Positions 30,901 through 43,700 of a stretch of DNA of 64,000 bases are shown here, in pieces (position 1 is the stretch's first letter; each line of letters opens with the position of its first letter). The position numbers were made by a program, and so were the translations under genes. The stretch is from Ephydatia muelleri (Eukaryota > Porifera > Demospongiae > Spongillida > Spongillidae), in contig JABACO010000023.1 of the NCBI GenBank assembly GCA_013339895.1, forward strand, positions 1,982,444-2,046,443, in the 5' to 3' direction. The notes below the pieces were generated by a model that worked only from the letters and a program-made list of their open reading frames with translations, had not been told where the DNA came from and did no database searches.

Positions 30901-32969
30901 TATAATGAAAAGCCTATTCAGTAGTTCACCTGATCCTTAAGTGTTTCTGTCCCAATAATATGAACATTCTAGCTTGGCACACAGAGGCCAATTCTTGAAC
31001 ATTGCACTCTTATGTGGAACCCCGATCTTAAAAAATACATAATCTCTGCTGAAAAGGTATGTAACTATTTGACAAAGTCAATATACTACAGACTTGGGCT
31101 TCGATCATTAGATGCCAGTCTCATCCTTAATCTAGAATCTCTCGAATTGTGTGGAGATCCGGTTATGGTCTACAGCCTTATATATGGACTCACTGACTGA
31201 TCGTCTAATGACTTTCAAACAAAGTACAAGCTCAGAGAATGCACACAGCAAATAGTACCCATTCATCCTGGCTCCTACTGCGCAAGGTTCAACTTTTTGC
31301 CGGTATGGTAGCTCCAATTTGGAACTCTGTCAAGTGATGTAGTCCTTTCTACATCAGTACAATCCTTCGAGCCATCCTTACACTCTGTGGACCTCACCAG
31401 TCTTTGCCATGTACACTAGTTACTTCAATTATGATTATTTTTATACATGTATTTAGGTTACAAAAGTGTAGTGCACGTGCCATTTGTATATACAGCTGTA
31501 CAGTAAGTCAATTACGATTATAATACAATATGTATCAATGTGAATGCATACAATATGTATCAATGTGAATGCATACAATATGTATCAATGTGAATGCATA
31601 CAATATGTATCAATGTGAATGCATATTTCCTTACATGCCATTGCTAGAACATGTATTTGCACACTAATCCTTTTGGGGGAGAATGGCATGTGTGGAGGGA
31701 GGGTCAGGTGACTTTGGTGTGAGGGTCAGGTGACTGGTGCGGAAGTCAGGTGACTTTGGTCTTGGGGGGGGGGGGGGGGGGTTTCAAGTGACTTTGGTCT
31801 GCTGTTTTTGGACTGGCGCAGAGCAGATGTGTCAGCTTTCCCGTAGGGCAGACCTAGAACAATGCTGAGGGTCTCAGTGGATGTGTCACAAGAAGCCAGA
31901 CACTGACCTTTTCCTCTCTCCTACACTCAATGTACCCCTCCCCCATCTCCACACACACACACACACACACACACACACCATCCATCAGGTGCCAATGGAC
32001 TAGCCAACCCCAGAGACTTCCTGTCACCAGTGGCGTGGTACGAGGACCGGGAGCTACCAGGCAATGACTATACTGTCATCAGCAAGTTTCAAGGAAAACT
32101 GTTTGCCGCAAAGCAGGTGGGCTGTAATTGGGGCTTACTGGGAGGGGTACCAATCGTTACTGCTGACACTGTGCACACACACAATTGTTACTTCTTGGAA
32201 CAAACAGAAGAACTCTCCCTTTGACGTCGTGGCCTGGCATGGGAACTACTACCCTTACAAATACGACCTCAAGAACTTCATGGTCATCAACGCTGTTGCA
32301 TTTGATCACGCAGTGAGTGCACTGTTCACGCCCGATACTGCATTCCAACAACAACAAAATCATCTATCAACCTGTTTTTCTTACCTTCGTGTGTGTATGT
32401 ATGTGTGTGTTGGTGCATGTGTGTGATTCAGGACCCTTCCATCTTCACTGTCCTAACATGTCCCACTACAAAACCTGGCGTTGCAGCTGCTGACTTTGTT
32501 ATTTTCCCGCCAAGATGGTGCGTACAGGAACACACCTTCAGACCTCCGTACTTCCACAGTAAGGGAGCCGTTGTTTGGGGGAGGCAGGGGAAGGGGATGC
32601 TGATATCACGCTCTGATGATTTCTCCAACAGGGAACTGTATGAGCGAGTTCATGGGATTGATCCAGGGTGTGTACGAGGCCAAGGAAGGTGGATTCAACC
32701 TTGGAGGGGCCACCCTGCACAGCATGATGACCCCTCACGGCCCGGACAACGCGGTGTTCGTCAAGGCCTCCACGGCAGAGCTGAAGCCCGTCAAGCTGGA
32801 CGGGACGATGGCATTCATGTTTGAGTCATCCTTCAGCATGGCAGTGACAGAGTGGGGAGGGAGGACCTGCAACAAGCTTGACGCCGAGTACCACAAATGT
32901 TGGCAGCCGTTGAAGAGCCACTTTGACCCCAACTGGAAGCCTGCGCCTTCCGATGGGTATGTCTTGTAG
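27925..32969 (+). CDS. HGD: Homogentisate 1,2-dioxygenase
   Basis: Eleven exons: 27925-27939 (15 nt), 28020-28085, 28143-28231, 28280-28385, 28451-28634, 28698-28777, 29901-30000, 31989-32116, 32208-32312, 32432-32558, 32632-32969. All phases agree and give 445 residues, the length of human HGD. Diagnostic stretches: [85 protein letters not shown] and MTPHGPDN. The Fe(II) ligands His335, Glu341 and His371 of the human enzyme correspond to HRNCMSE and TPHGPD. It opens the ring of homogentisate to maleylacetoacetate in tyrosine and phenylalanine breakdown. Introns 7 and 8 are unusually long and repeat-rich. Confidence 0.97.
28813..28968. repeat. Large inverted repeat in HGD intron 7
   Basis: Arms of about 72-75 bp (left about 28813-28887, right about 28895-28968) are nearly perfect reverse complements around a 7-base spacer. 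They differ by a 3-base indel near the outer end. The arms are CA-rich with a unique core (AAAAGCATATTCCCTCCACC). Confidence 0.9.
29068..29142. repeat. Perfect 75-bp palindrome in HGD intron 7
   Basis: Two 37-bp arms identical as reverse complements around one central T (GACATGG-T-CCATGTC). The arms are made of the same GTTAAGAGGNATGGTGTGCAG units that occur as direct repeats on either side. Confidence 0.9.
29142..29727. mobile_element. MITE-like element with TTAA target duplication
   Basis: A 586-bp segment with 16-bp terminal inverted repeats (CCGATTATATGCGGAA at the left; TTCCGCGTATAATCGG at the right; 15/16 match), flanked directly by TTAA on both sides (29138-29141 and 29728-29731). There is no coding capacity. 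It interrupts a minisatellite whose units resume outside both ends. The TTAA duplication is that of piggyBac- or Kolobok-type transposases; the family is not assigned. Confidence 0.82.
29735..29875. repeat. Minisatellite and small palindrome beside the MITE-like element
   Basis: Repeated GGTATGCAGGGAGTTAA units of about 24-25 bp, opened by an inverted pair (CTCCCTGCATACCATG / CATGGTATGCAGGGAG) at about 29732-29766. Confidence 0.85.
30110..31988. other. HGD intron 8, repeat islands and unexplained sequence
   Basis: At about 30110-30245, copies of CCACTGGCCCCTAGTTACCT. At about 31520-31625, four copies of a 25-bp unit (GCATACAATATGTATCAATG plus TGAAT). At 31767-31783, poly(G). At about 31951-31978, (AC)n. 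The stretch 30250-31500 holds no recognised gene or element. Confidence 0.7.
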
Positions 32970-33214
32970 TCTTGTGGGGTGTGGGCACAGTTTAAGAGAA
33001 GCTCTTTCCTTGATCCAAACAGACCCTCTCACACCTCAACTGTTGTCAGTTCAAGTTAGAAAAGATTAAAGCCATGAAAATGGGAACAGATTACTTCTAT
33101 GTGTATTGAATGTTTTGTCAGCTGTTGTGGTTATACTAAGTACATGTACAGCTGCTGCACTTAGGTCATGCCTGCATGTGGTATCTTGTGTATTTGTGTA
33201 CTGCTTGTGTGGTG

Positions 33215-36200
33215 TCACTGCATGGCATCTTCTTCGCCTATAAAATCGTCCAAATCCTGTGCTGACATGTCCATGGTCTCATCTGCCGTCGCCTGGGTGG
33301 TGTCTTCATGGCAGTCCCGTTGCTGTCTCCCAGCACCCACAGAGCTGCCCTGTTCTGACTTGACAGTGGCTCCACCCCTTAGTCTCCTGCTCTCCAGAAA
33401 GTACTGAGTTGGGTGTTCCAAACCGAATCCGTCAGTCATAGGCCTCTGTGTATGTGTGTGTGTGTGTAAGTGTGAGCAAGAGAAGAGGGGAGGCTATTGA
33501 GTATGTACTGCAAAAGTTGAACCACGGACATTGTGCTTGATATTGAAGTACTTCTGACAGGCAAGCTGGTAGTGTGACTTGGAAGAGGAATCCATGACTT
33601 GCTGGATTGCCTTGTGGGGCAGCCCATGGCTAGTGAGCATCTGACGGACATGTTCTTCATCCCAGTGTCTAAAGGGGCATCCTGAAGGAGAGACAAGGAC
33701 AATGACAGCTGCATATATGCAACAGCTGGCGCATAGGGCAGGACACACGATCGCTGAACTTGGAAGTGGTTGCTAGGGTTGTAAGTACTCATTGATTTTA
33801 GCAAACATCTGGCCTGGAGTATATTACTCCCAACACACACGCTAAAACATACCGTGATGGTCTCCGGGCCCAGGAGAATTGGAGGTGAGGATTTTCATAC
33901 AGCTGTATGGTGTGTAGTCTGCACGTTTACCCTCCTTTCCGTAACTATGGCGAATATTGTACGCATACTGCTTCTCAAACTGTGAAGTTAATCAACACAC
34001 TTGATTGGAACACAAATGGACACGAATAACCAACCTTTTCCAAGTCGACCTTCTTCGTAAACTCCCTCCTCCAAAATGCCAGTGCTTCTTCAAGAGGAAG
34101 ACCGATACTCTTCAGAAAAAGGCCATATTGGAGCCTGCCAAAGTGCCGGAGGTGGTGGTCCTTGCACAGGGATTCGTGAAGGTGTCTCATGCAGGGAGGG
34201 AAGGACTCCACAGAGAGCTACAAGGGGATGGGCTTTAATTAAAACAACTCCAAACAAAAGGCTTTGACACTCTCACTATATCACACACCCAGGGGCTCTT
34301 TGCTCCACTAAAATAATCTGTGTTAAGCTAACAATATTAATAACCAGAAGAGTCGGGCAGGCAGGCAGGCACACAACCAACAGCTAGACATTTTACCGTT
34401 TCAAGCTGTGCCAGTGAGACAGCTCCAACTGAATTAGTTCCTGTGTTGCTGAAATCCCCACCAAGATAGCGATGCCTTCAGGAAGCAAATAGTTAATACG
34501 TGTGTGTGTGCAACGTGCATTATTGCATATGAATGTATTGTGCATGTTGATAAATGTATGGTGTGCTCTAACTGGAGGCTTTTGACTAGAGGGGCGATCC
34601 TTTCATCGTCATCGACAACAGCAAAGTGGTGTGAGGTTTTCTGGAATTGGACCACACAGTCAGGAACTTCATTTGACCACCCAGGATGTCTTACCAGCAG
34701 CTCCTCAGATAGACGAGCTCTGAACTTGTTACAGACCAGTGATGAAATCATCTCGGTTTCTTTACATGGAACATAGGCATAGCCCTGTGGGTCCAGTGCA
34801 AGAGGACAAAGTAAGATATGCAGAAGAGGATTGGTACAAATTAGTCTTATAGGGAATATTGCATCAGACAAACACCTCCCCATACAATCCTAGTCAGTAG
34901 ACCTCCCCATACAATCCACCAAACACCTCCCCATACAATCCTCCCATCAGACAAACACCTCCCCATACAATCCACCCATCAGGCAAACACCTCCCCATAC
35001 AATCCACCCATCAGGCAAACACCTCCCCATACAATCCACCAAACACCTCCCCATACAGTCCACCAAACACCTCCCCATACAATCCACCAAACACCTCCCC
35101 ATACAATCCTCCCATCAGGCAAACACCTCCCCATACAGTCCACCCATCAGACAAACACCACCCATGCCAGCAGACCCACCTGTTTAACGACAACTCTCCG
35201 AGAGCGAACTAGATCCAACATTTCAGTAAAAGGAACCTGTAAGCCAACAAACTGAAACATTATACTACATGTCGATCAACCTGGGTCAAACCTTAAAAAA
35301 ATCCATGTTCCTTTGCTTTGCTGCCAGGTCATACATTTGCCATAGTTCTTCCCTAATCTGGAAAACACAGTGTCAGGGTGTGGTGCAGCTGCTTTTTATG
35401 GTGAGAACTATGATGTCAGATACCTGCGTCCCCTGACTGTCAGCCGTCAAGCTAAACTTGTCAAACCTAAAGTCGTCCTTGTTGACGGCAAAGAAATTTT
35501 CAAGCTCCCTTTGTGGCGCATTGATAAACCGTGACCTGTGAGGGTGGGTTGTGTGCTTAATTTAGTAAATAGAAAAATTTGTTCACCTCAACAGCTCAAC
35601 TTCTTGGAGCAAGAACCATCTCCTTAGGTCTTCCCTGTGCCGACAAAAAAAAGACACATACAAAATCAGTTACACTGTCACTATCATCACCAACACTCAC
35701 GTTCTACAGAACGCCAGCCTCAGGATGTAGTGTGAGATATTGTCATTCTGGTCTTCCGCTATGAGCTTCTGTTGGTATAACGGTGGTGGTGAGGAATGTA
35801 AGCATGTAGCTATATAGGGGGACGTTAGCTGTAGAGTACTACATAAAGAGACACCTCGCTCAACCGCGCGTTTTGTGCTGATGCAGGGGATGACCAGTTG
35901 ACGATGTTGGAGAAACAGACAACTGCACTCACCAGTTCCTTGGCAGCTGCTCTGATCTGTTTAGCCATTAATGTCTTGCGCGTTTCATCTTTTTCTTCTA
36001 CATCCTGGATACCACTCTGGCGAATGGTTTCCACCTTCTGGAGGACTAGACAAAGGAATGGAAGTAATAACCGATAACGCGATGCGAAAGAACAGTGTCG
36101 TCATTCCCATACGTTTCAGTCTTTGCTGGGCAAGGGTTTCGAACTGCTCGAGGCTAATAGTGTCAGTCGGAGGTAGTTTGTACAAAGGAATCCCCGAAAT

Positions 36201-36248
36201 ATCCGCCAGATGAATGTTCTGCTTCCTCTTCTGACTAGGGAGCTCCAT
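33215..36248 (-). CDS. PRIM2: DNA primase large subunit
   Basis: Thirteen exons: 36248-36113, 36045-35933, 35768-35701, 35634-35587, 35535-35424, 35357-35292, 35236-35180, 34784-34573, 34475-34397, 34217-34035, 33979-33853, 33681-33509, 33445-33215; all phases agree, 534 residues. The amino-terminal domain ([28 protein letters not shown]) and the Fe-S carboxy domain are both intact. The four cluster cysteines are visible in [34 protein letters not shown] and [14 protein letters not shown]. It works with PRIM1 and polymerase alpha to make RNA-DNA primers. Its start faces UROD across 206 bp. Confidence 0.97.
34857..35165. repeat. Intronic minisatellite in PRIM2
   Basis: Copies built on CAAACACCTCCCCATACAAT, with or without a CCACCCATCAG extension, within the intron 34785-35179. 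Unit spacing is irregular, about 22-33 bp. Confidence 0.9.
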
Positions 36249-36454
36249 TATTACTTTAAACTTCCCGCCTTATAGAATTCCGGAGTTAGGAATATTAATG
36301 TGGGATCTTTTAATGGAATACATCATTATTAATCTGGATGTGGATTTGTGCCCTCATCCGCTAAAAATAAAGCTATCTTAGGAAAGTGCCCAAGTACAAG
36401 TTGTATAGTATGGCTTTATAGTACGGTTCAAAATTTTAGCTCCGCGTGTACAAG
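36249..36454. promoter_or_regulatory. 206-bp bidirectional promoter, PRIM2 / UROD
   Basis: Outward-facing start codons 206 bp apart. No other gene fits between. No motif is assigned. Confidence 0.5.
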
Positions 36455-38196
36455 ATGGCGGCTTTCCCAGTGCTTAAGAACGACCTGATTTTGCGTGCTG
36501 CTCGTGGTGAACCTGTAGAAAGGGTGCCTGTTTGGATTATGAGACAGGCGGGTCGCTATTTGCCCGGTTAGTTTAAGGTCATCGTGTGTGTGTGTGCGTG
36601 TGTGTATGTGTGTGTATGTGCGCGCGCGCCTCGATCATTACACGCTACACATCTCGTGGTCTGCAGAGTTTCGTGCGACCAGAGAAAGACATGATTTTTT
36701 TTCCATCTGTCGAACGCCCGAGCTAGCATGTGAGGTGACCTTGCAGCCCATCAGAAGATTTGACCTTGACGCCGCCATCATTTTCAGTGACATACTCGTC
36801 GTACCCCAAGTGAGTGCACGTGAGCGTTGTGTATAGCATGGTCATTTATTCCATATGTACGTAGCGTGTATTGTATTGTCATATGTGTACTTATATGTGT
36901 ATACATGTGTTAGCTATTTTACTGTACGTGAAACGTTTATTTAGAAAGCATTGATGTACATCCCCCGCAGTATTAATAGTTAACGAATCATATACACTTA
37001 TTAATTGCAATCATGTGTTCCCTCCAGGCTATGGGCTTGGAGGTGGAGATGCTCCCGGGCAAGGTAAGAAGACGCTTACTCACACCCACATGGTTATCAA
37101 ACCTTTAAGTCTACTTCTGTAGGGCCCTCACTTCCCTCACAAACTTCAAACCCCAGATGACCTCAAGGTAATGACATTCTTGCACCCGTGTTTTTAAAAC
37201 GTGAGGATATATTCTTTTTAAGAGGTTAAAACTGCCTGTCGACGTAGATAAGGAACTGGGGTACGTGTTCTCTGCAATCAGTCTCACCAGACACAAGCTG
37301 GAGGGAAAAGTGCCTCTAATAGGATTCTGCGGTGCTCCCGTTAAGTGCACCCATTCCCATTTAATGCTCACTTGATTGTCCACACCACCTCCAGTGGACT
37401 CTCATGGCATACATGGTGGAAGGAGAGGGCAGCACCACTCTCAGCAAAGCCAAGGCCTGGCTGTACAAGTTCAGAGACCAGAGCCACGCCCTCCTTGCTG
37501 CCATCACTGATGTGTGTATTCGTTACCTGGTTGGGCAGGTCGAGGCGGGAGCACAGCTCCTGCAGCTGTTCGAATCGGACGCTGGACTGTTGGGGCCACA
37601 CCAATTTGCCGAGTTCTCCCTTCCATACATCAGGAAGATATCGGCAGGAGTGAGAGATGGGCTGAAGCAGAAGGGACTACCGGTAGTACCACTGGTGAGC
37701 ACTAATTAGAATGTTATAAATGATTAATTATTCTCTGGGATAACGGTCCCTAAATGATGTAGATAGTGTTTGCCAAGGGAGGGCATCACTCGCTATCAGA
37801 ACTGGCTCACTCTGAGTATGATGTGGTTGGGCTGGATTGGACTGTGTCCCCCATCACTGCTAGACAGGCCGTGGGCAGCCACATTACCTTGCAGGGCAAC
37901 CTGGATCCCTGTGCATTGTATGCAGACAAGGTAAGGGTTTCCACTTCCGGTAAGGGAAAGGAGAGGGGGAGGGGGAGAGCGTACCTCCAAACTGAACAGT
38001 GTTCATTATTCCTTCGCCTCCTCTCCACAAACACATCCAGAAAGATCTCGAAGAGGCGGTGGTCCAAATGGTGGCTGAATTCGGCCAGGGGCCTTGGATC
38101 GCCAACCTAGGGCACGGGATTTACCCTGACATGGATCCGGAACATGCTGGCTTCTTCATTGACTGTGTGCACCGACTGACACAGAAGGCACCATAG
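36455..38196 (+). CDS. UROD: Uroporphyrinogen decarboxylase
   Basis: Eight exons: 36455-36566, 36667-36809, 37028-37063, 37123-37167, 37223-37339, 37395-37694, 37763-37930, 38041-38196; phases agree, 358 residues. The signature [15 protein letters not shown] carries the substrate-binding arginines. The essential Asp is in [16 protein letters not shown], and the conserved His is in [16 protein letters not shown]. Other stretches: [49 protein letters not shown]. It decarboxylates uroporphyrinogen III to coproporphyrinogen III in haem synthesis, in the cytosol. Confidence 0.97.
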
Positions 38197-38393
38197 GCAC
38201 GAGTCAAGGGGGGAGGAGTCATTGTTTACACCTCAATGAATTATAAAAATTACATCACAGGACAGTTAATGTAATATTGCGCAGACATGGGAGATACAAC
38301 ACAAGCCTTAAATAAGGCAACAGTATGCACGTGGTATGTGCATGTGTTGGTGGGTTACACATGCACATGAGATGCCCTATCCTCCCCCACATT

Positions 38394-39986
38394 CTATTCC
38401 TCTTTGCCTGTTTTCAGCAAGTTGATAGCTTTCTGCAGGAAGTCAACAGCACCCGCCACGTCTTCATAGTCGAGCGCGCTGGATGCAAACTTGCACAGCT
38501 TCTGGGCACGAGAGACGTCCACGCTGGAGATCTTGGCCTGGGCCTGAGGCGCGGGGGCCGGTGTGGGTCGTGGGGCTGCTGCTGCCTGGGGAGGAGGGGG
38601 CTGGCCTGGGTCAGCTAGGTGGCGGGGTTTTGCGACAGGTCTTTGTGAGTCGGGGCTTGGGGTGGGTGCAGGGAGGCTCGGGGCGGGGGGGAAGGTGGGA
38701 TACGAGGGAGATGGTCCGCTCTGTGGAGGTGGCACATCAAAGCTACCTCCTCCTCCTCCTCCTCCTCCTCCAAGGTCAGCGTCTAAGTCACCGAGGTTAA
38801 AAGCACCTCCCTCGTCCCCTCCAGGGGGACCGGGAGTGGGTGTGATCCCATTCTTGAGACAGCGGTCGATTTCAACCGCCTTCCATTTGGCATACTTCAG
38901 CCTGGTTTGCACCTGGGGTGGTGGGGGATGAGAGTGCGGAGGCAAAACCATGATAACAGCAAAAGAAAATGGTACTTCTATAATGACATCTGAGGGAGAT
39001 GAGGTGGACGTAAGGAGGAGGTGGGTGAGTGGTGAGATGAGGTGGATGGTGTTGGGGATGAGGTGATGGGTGAGGGAGATGAGGTGTACATGGGTGATAG
39101 AGAGGAGGGGGTGGATGGTGTTGGGGATGAGGTGGTGGGTGAGGGAGATGAGGTGCACATGGGTGATGGAGAGGAGGGGACAAATGGAAAAAAGAGACAC
39201 AAACCTCATCGGACAAAGGACCAAACTGCTTCAAGATTGTGAAGACAAGATTTGAGGTGTAGAATGCCTTGATCATGTTGCTAAGGGAACAGAGGTACTC
39301 AGTGTGATGGAGGGGAACAGAGGTACACAGTGTGCAGGGGACAGAGGGGAACAGAGGTACACAGTGTGCAGGGGACAGAGGGGAACAGAGGTACACAGTG
39401 TGCAGGGGACAGAGGGGAACAGAGGTACACAGTGTGCAGGGGACAGAGGGGAACAGAGGTACACAGTGTGCAGGGGAAGGAGAGGAACAGAGGTACACAG
39501 TGTGCAGGGGAAGGAGAGGAACAGAGGTACACTGTGTGCAGGGGATGGAGGAGAACGTACACAGGAGAACGAGAGCTACCCCACCCTATGTACTCCTGGT
39601 AGTATGGCATAATTTCCAAGACAAGGCCAAGCTTACTCACTTATGGAATCTCCCAGCTCTATCTTCATTGTCTGCAGTCTCAAACAGCTTGAAGGCAAAC
39701 TCCTCGATGTGTGCTTGTGCCACCACGTCATCTTTGCTTGCGTCATCTTCTTTAAGAGCCTTCTTCAACTGTGGATGGGGGAAAGGAGGGGAGGAGGCAG
39801 GTGTTTCATAGCACATAATTACGAGGGTTTGGGGACACGATGAGGTACAACACAGGAGGACCATACCTGGCTGATTTGGTCCATCTGGGTCATAAGAAAT
39901 GCCTTGCCTGCAGCATCATTCTTACTGGCTGCTATTCCCTCTTGTATAGCATACAGCTTGCCTGAAAATGACAAGGGTCAACAATC

Positions 39987-40071
<85 letters not shown>

Positions 40072-40642
40072 GTGCATGTTTGTGTACAGCATGCGTGGGT
40101 GCAAACCATATAAACATTTTAATTTTATTCATTTATTTATTTTATAGCAAAAGAAATAAACATACGCACACATCAAAAAAATAAATGACATGAAAGGTAA
40201 ACAAGCGCAAGTGCTGAACATTTGAATGGTGGAGCCCCGTCATCAAAGCCTCCTCCACTTTACCCTGGTTCCCCTCAGACAGAGGCTTGACGCTCGACCA
40301 TGGTAAATAAGAGTCTTGCTAGGTCATACGCACATGGTCTCAGCATACGGTCTGTCCCACTTGGCTTCTATGCACGTTGCTAGCTACACTTTTTACAAAA
40401 TGTCTGTGAAGAAGCCCATCCACAGATGTTACAAAAGGTGTAAATGTACCTCTTGAATCCCTCAACAGCCTTTTTATACAGCTTCTACAGCCCGTGATGT
40501 GCATAATACTAAACGCATTTTATAGATACAACCAAATCAATCTCTTACAGTAGTAAGCCACAATCCGGTCCTTCTTCATAAACATATCGGACAATTTCAA
40601 GAAGGGCTGGATACCCTTCAGGGAGGGAGGTACACCCGACAT
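38394..40642 (-). CDS. VTA1: VTA1 (LIP5), VPS4 cofactor
   Basis: Five exons: 40642-40549, 39961-39867, 39768-39641, 39280-39205, 38912-38394; phases agree, 303 residues. The amino-terminal tandem MIT region reads IVAYYCKLYAIQEGI, ALKLF-like EFAFKLFETADNEDRAGRFH, MIKAFYTSN and KYAKWKAVEIDRCLKNGITP. A proline-rich linker with a polyglycine run follows. The carboxy VSL domain (SRAQKLCKFASSALDYEDV, AVDFLQKAINLL) binds and activates VPS4. It acts in ESCRT-III disassembly at multivesicular bodies. Intron 4 contains a minisatellite, intron 1 a TG repeat. Confidence 0.96.
39300..39545. repeat. Intronic minisatellite in VTA1, 34-bp unit
   Basis: About seven copies of a 34-bp unit starting GAGGGGAACAGAGGTACACA. 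Confidence 0.92.
39990..40076. repeat. (TG)n microsatellite
   Basis: A TG run with occasional TTTG interruptions in VTA1 intron 1. The remaining part of that 587-bp intron (to 40548) shows no feature. Confidence 0.95.
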
Positions 40643-40794
40643 CTTTGCAGCTCGCGCAATTTATAAGTAATTGTTGTATCTTGGTCACGTGATAAAAGCT
40701 CCGCCTCTAATATACATTGCTCCCAGTTGGTGCATATGCAAATAACTCTCAGCTGTAAGGCGACTTTCGTCGATGCGCAGTGCTTGAGGCGATA
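40643..40794. promoter_or_regulatory. 152-bp bidirectional promoter, VTA1 / REPS-like
   Basis: Outward-facing start codons 152 bp apart. No motif is assigned. Confidence 0.5.
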
Positions 40795-43700
40795 ATGTCT
40801 CTGCTGGAAGACGAAGAGAGCGGCGATGAGATTCACCGCGTTAATACGAGCAGTAATTTCCTCCCACAAACGAGCGACGAATCCCACGGCGAATTACGGC
40901 AGTTAGATCGCCAAGCTCAGCCCAAGGCGGACGGGAAGAAGGAGAAGGAAAAGAAGACCAAGGCGTTAGATGACCATCGCAAAGGAAGCTCGCTCACCTT
41001 GCCGTGGAGGAAAGACAAGGATAAAGACAAAGATAAAGACAAGGAAGAGAAACAAGCGAAGCGCACGAAACAAGGCAAGTCCAAAAGTCCTCCTCCCAAC
41101 TCTCCAAAGGCGGGTCGGGCAGCCGACAAGAAGGCTCTGAAGGCCCCGCCCGCACCGCAACCGCTTCCGTCGCCCAACTCGAAGGCGAGTCGCAAGCCGT
41201 ATGCCCAGCTCTCAGCGGAGGAAGAAGACTTCGAGGAACTCGTGATGAATGTGCACTCTGTGGACGTAGAGCCGTTCGTTGGCATAGGTCTAGACCTTGG
41301 GGAAGAGATACGACACCCCCACCTCAACCCGCCGCACCAACACCACACATCTGAAGAGCGTTTGGAAGCCGAGCCCGCCAATAAGACAAGAACCGCCAAT
41401 CTGCCGGTTGCTTTGCCCATTGGACCCTTAGCTACGGGCTCGCGCACTATCGCAGCGGAGGCAGTGTCTCCGGTCTTGCCCGTCTTGGGGTCCCCAGCTT
41501 TTCCTCTACCTCCCACCCTCATCACCGCCCAACCTGGCGCCTCGACGTCCGTCAGTCTGTTGTCCACGAGTCCGGATATGTCCGGGCCCGTCGATCCTCT
41601 GGCGGTGGACTCTGGGGATGCACGAGTCCTTACCCAAGCAGCTTTTACCCCCAAACATCGCACCAGGTTTCGGTGTTGGGATCAGTGCTAGTGGCATTGG
41701 TGTCGAGGGTCATGCCAATCCAGCGCCAGCCAGTGAGTGGGCGGTCTCAGACGAGCTGCGAGACAAGTGCCACAAGCAGTTCACCAGCTTGGATCCCGAG
41801 GGAGGTCTCCTCTCGGGAGAAAAGGCCCGCGACTTCTTCATCCAATCGAAGCTTCCGACACCGGAGCTGGCCCAGATATGGTTATACAAGTGGTGGGTGC
41901 GGAGGTGGTGTGGTGTGTGGGGCTTCTTGAACTTTCACTCTGGTCCACTTTGTGTAACCTCTCTCCCCTTCCTCTCATCCCCCTCCCCTTTCCCTTCTTC
42001 CTTCCCCCTCCTCTCCCCGAAAGAAGAGGAGGAGAAAAAGAAAGGAGAAAAGAAAGAGAAAAAAGAAAGGAGCAATCTCCACGAAAAAAAGAGACCCCTT
42101 CCCCCCTCCCTCACAGCTTCCATAAAAAAAAAGAAAGAGAAAAAGAAGCCTCCCTAAAAAAAAGAGAAAGAAAAGAAGAAAGAGAGAAAAGAAACTCCCT
42201 CCCTCCCTCTCCCTGCCCTCCCTCCCCTCTGAAAAGCAAAGAAAAATAAAGCCATCCCCCCCTCCCTACACTCCCTCCCCCCTCCCCCCCTCCCCCCTCC
42301 CAATACCCTCTCCCCTCCCCTCCCTCCTCCCTCTCCCTCCCTCCCTCCCTCTCCCCTTCCCTCACTCTTCCCCTTCCTCCCTCACTCTCCCCTTCCCTCC
42401 CTCGCTCTCCCCTCCCTCCATCCCTCTTTCTCTTTTCCAGGCAGTTGGCTGACTATAACTGCGACAGTGCTCTCTCTGAGGATGAGTTCCTCATAGCCAT
42501 GAAGCTGGTCCTCGTCCGACGCAAGGGTTACGACATCCCTCTTGTGCTGCCCAATCCCCTGATACCCCGGGGTGCATCCGGTAAGATCCCTCTCTCTCTC
42601 CCCCTGCCCCCCACCCCCTCTCTCCCCTCCCTTTTTATTCTGTCTTGTGGACCACTTGTCACTGACATTTTGGTAATTAAAAAAAATCTTCTGTTGTGTA
42701 GACCCACCAGTTGACGACCTCCTGCTTCTTGGAGAGACCCCACCCATACATCCGCCTCTCGCATCGGCCAATGATTTGTTGCCCCCAGGTGGACAGCTAG
42801 GGGATCTGAACTACACTGCTCCAATTGGAGCCAACCTCAAGGATGCCGTCTTCATGCCTCAACCCATTCTAGACGATGGCAACTTGGCTTCTGCGGATTT
42901 GAACCACCCGGAGCAACTGGTCTTGCACATTGTCCCCCCATTGCAGGAGCACCTGGATGTAGCTGCTGTATTCTCTCCAGTGCCCATCTCGGATGACCAC
43001 ACTCTGCTCTCCCTGGTGACGGATGACCTCCTCCTCCATGCCCACTCTGAGCCGGGCATCGGAAGTCTGCTCTCTTTTGAAGCCACGCCCCTCGATGGGG
43101 AGCAGGGGGAATGTGGGGAACCTCCGGTCGGCAGGCTTGTCTCCCTTGATCCCGAGACATCTGCTGTTGAACATGCACAGGAGGGGGAGGGGGAGGAGGA
43201 GGAGAAAGAGATGGAGTCACCTGCTTCCAAGCCCTGTCCCACAGATGAACCCAAGCATGCCGCAGTCAGGTTGAAGGTTGGGGGAGGAGCAGTGAGGATT
43301 GAGAGGACGCGACACACCAGCGTTCGTGACGAGGAGGAGGAGGAGGAGAGGGAGGAGTCTCATGGTCCGACCAGTCCAGTGAAGAAGTCAAGGAGCTTGA
43401 GGACCCCGGTGCGCCCCGCCCCTCCAGTCCCCAGCCACCTGAGGGAGAAGCCGTCGGGTGGTACTCAAAATCTGAGTCCCGCATCTGCGGCATTGGGGGC
43501 GGAGCCTTCTGATGGCACAGGAAACCACGCCTCTTTGTCAGTAAGTTTGTCGAATGAGAACGTTCGGGACACTGTCAATGATGGAGAGATGGCTGATGGT
43601 CTGGGGGTGATCATGCAGAGAAAGCGTCTGTCGGCTGTCCATTTTGATCCAGTGAGAGGTCATGGAAGATCAGCCTCGTTGGATCTCAACAAGATCTTCA

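Noticed and set aside
40917-41663. 248-codon minus-strand ORF opposite REPS-like exon 1
   Set aside because: Antisense shadow of a GC-rich coding exon without a known domain.
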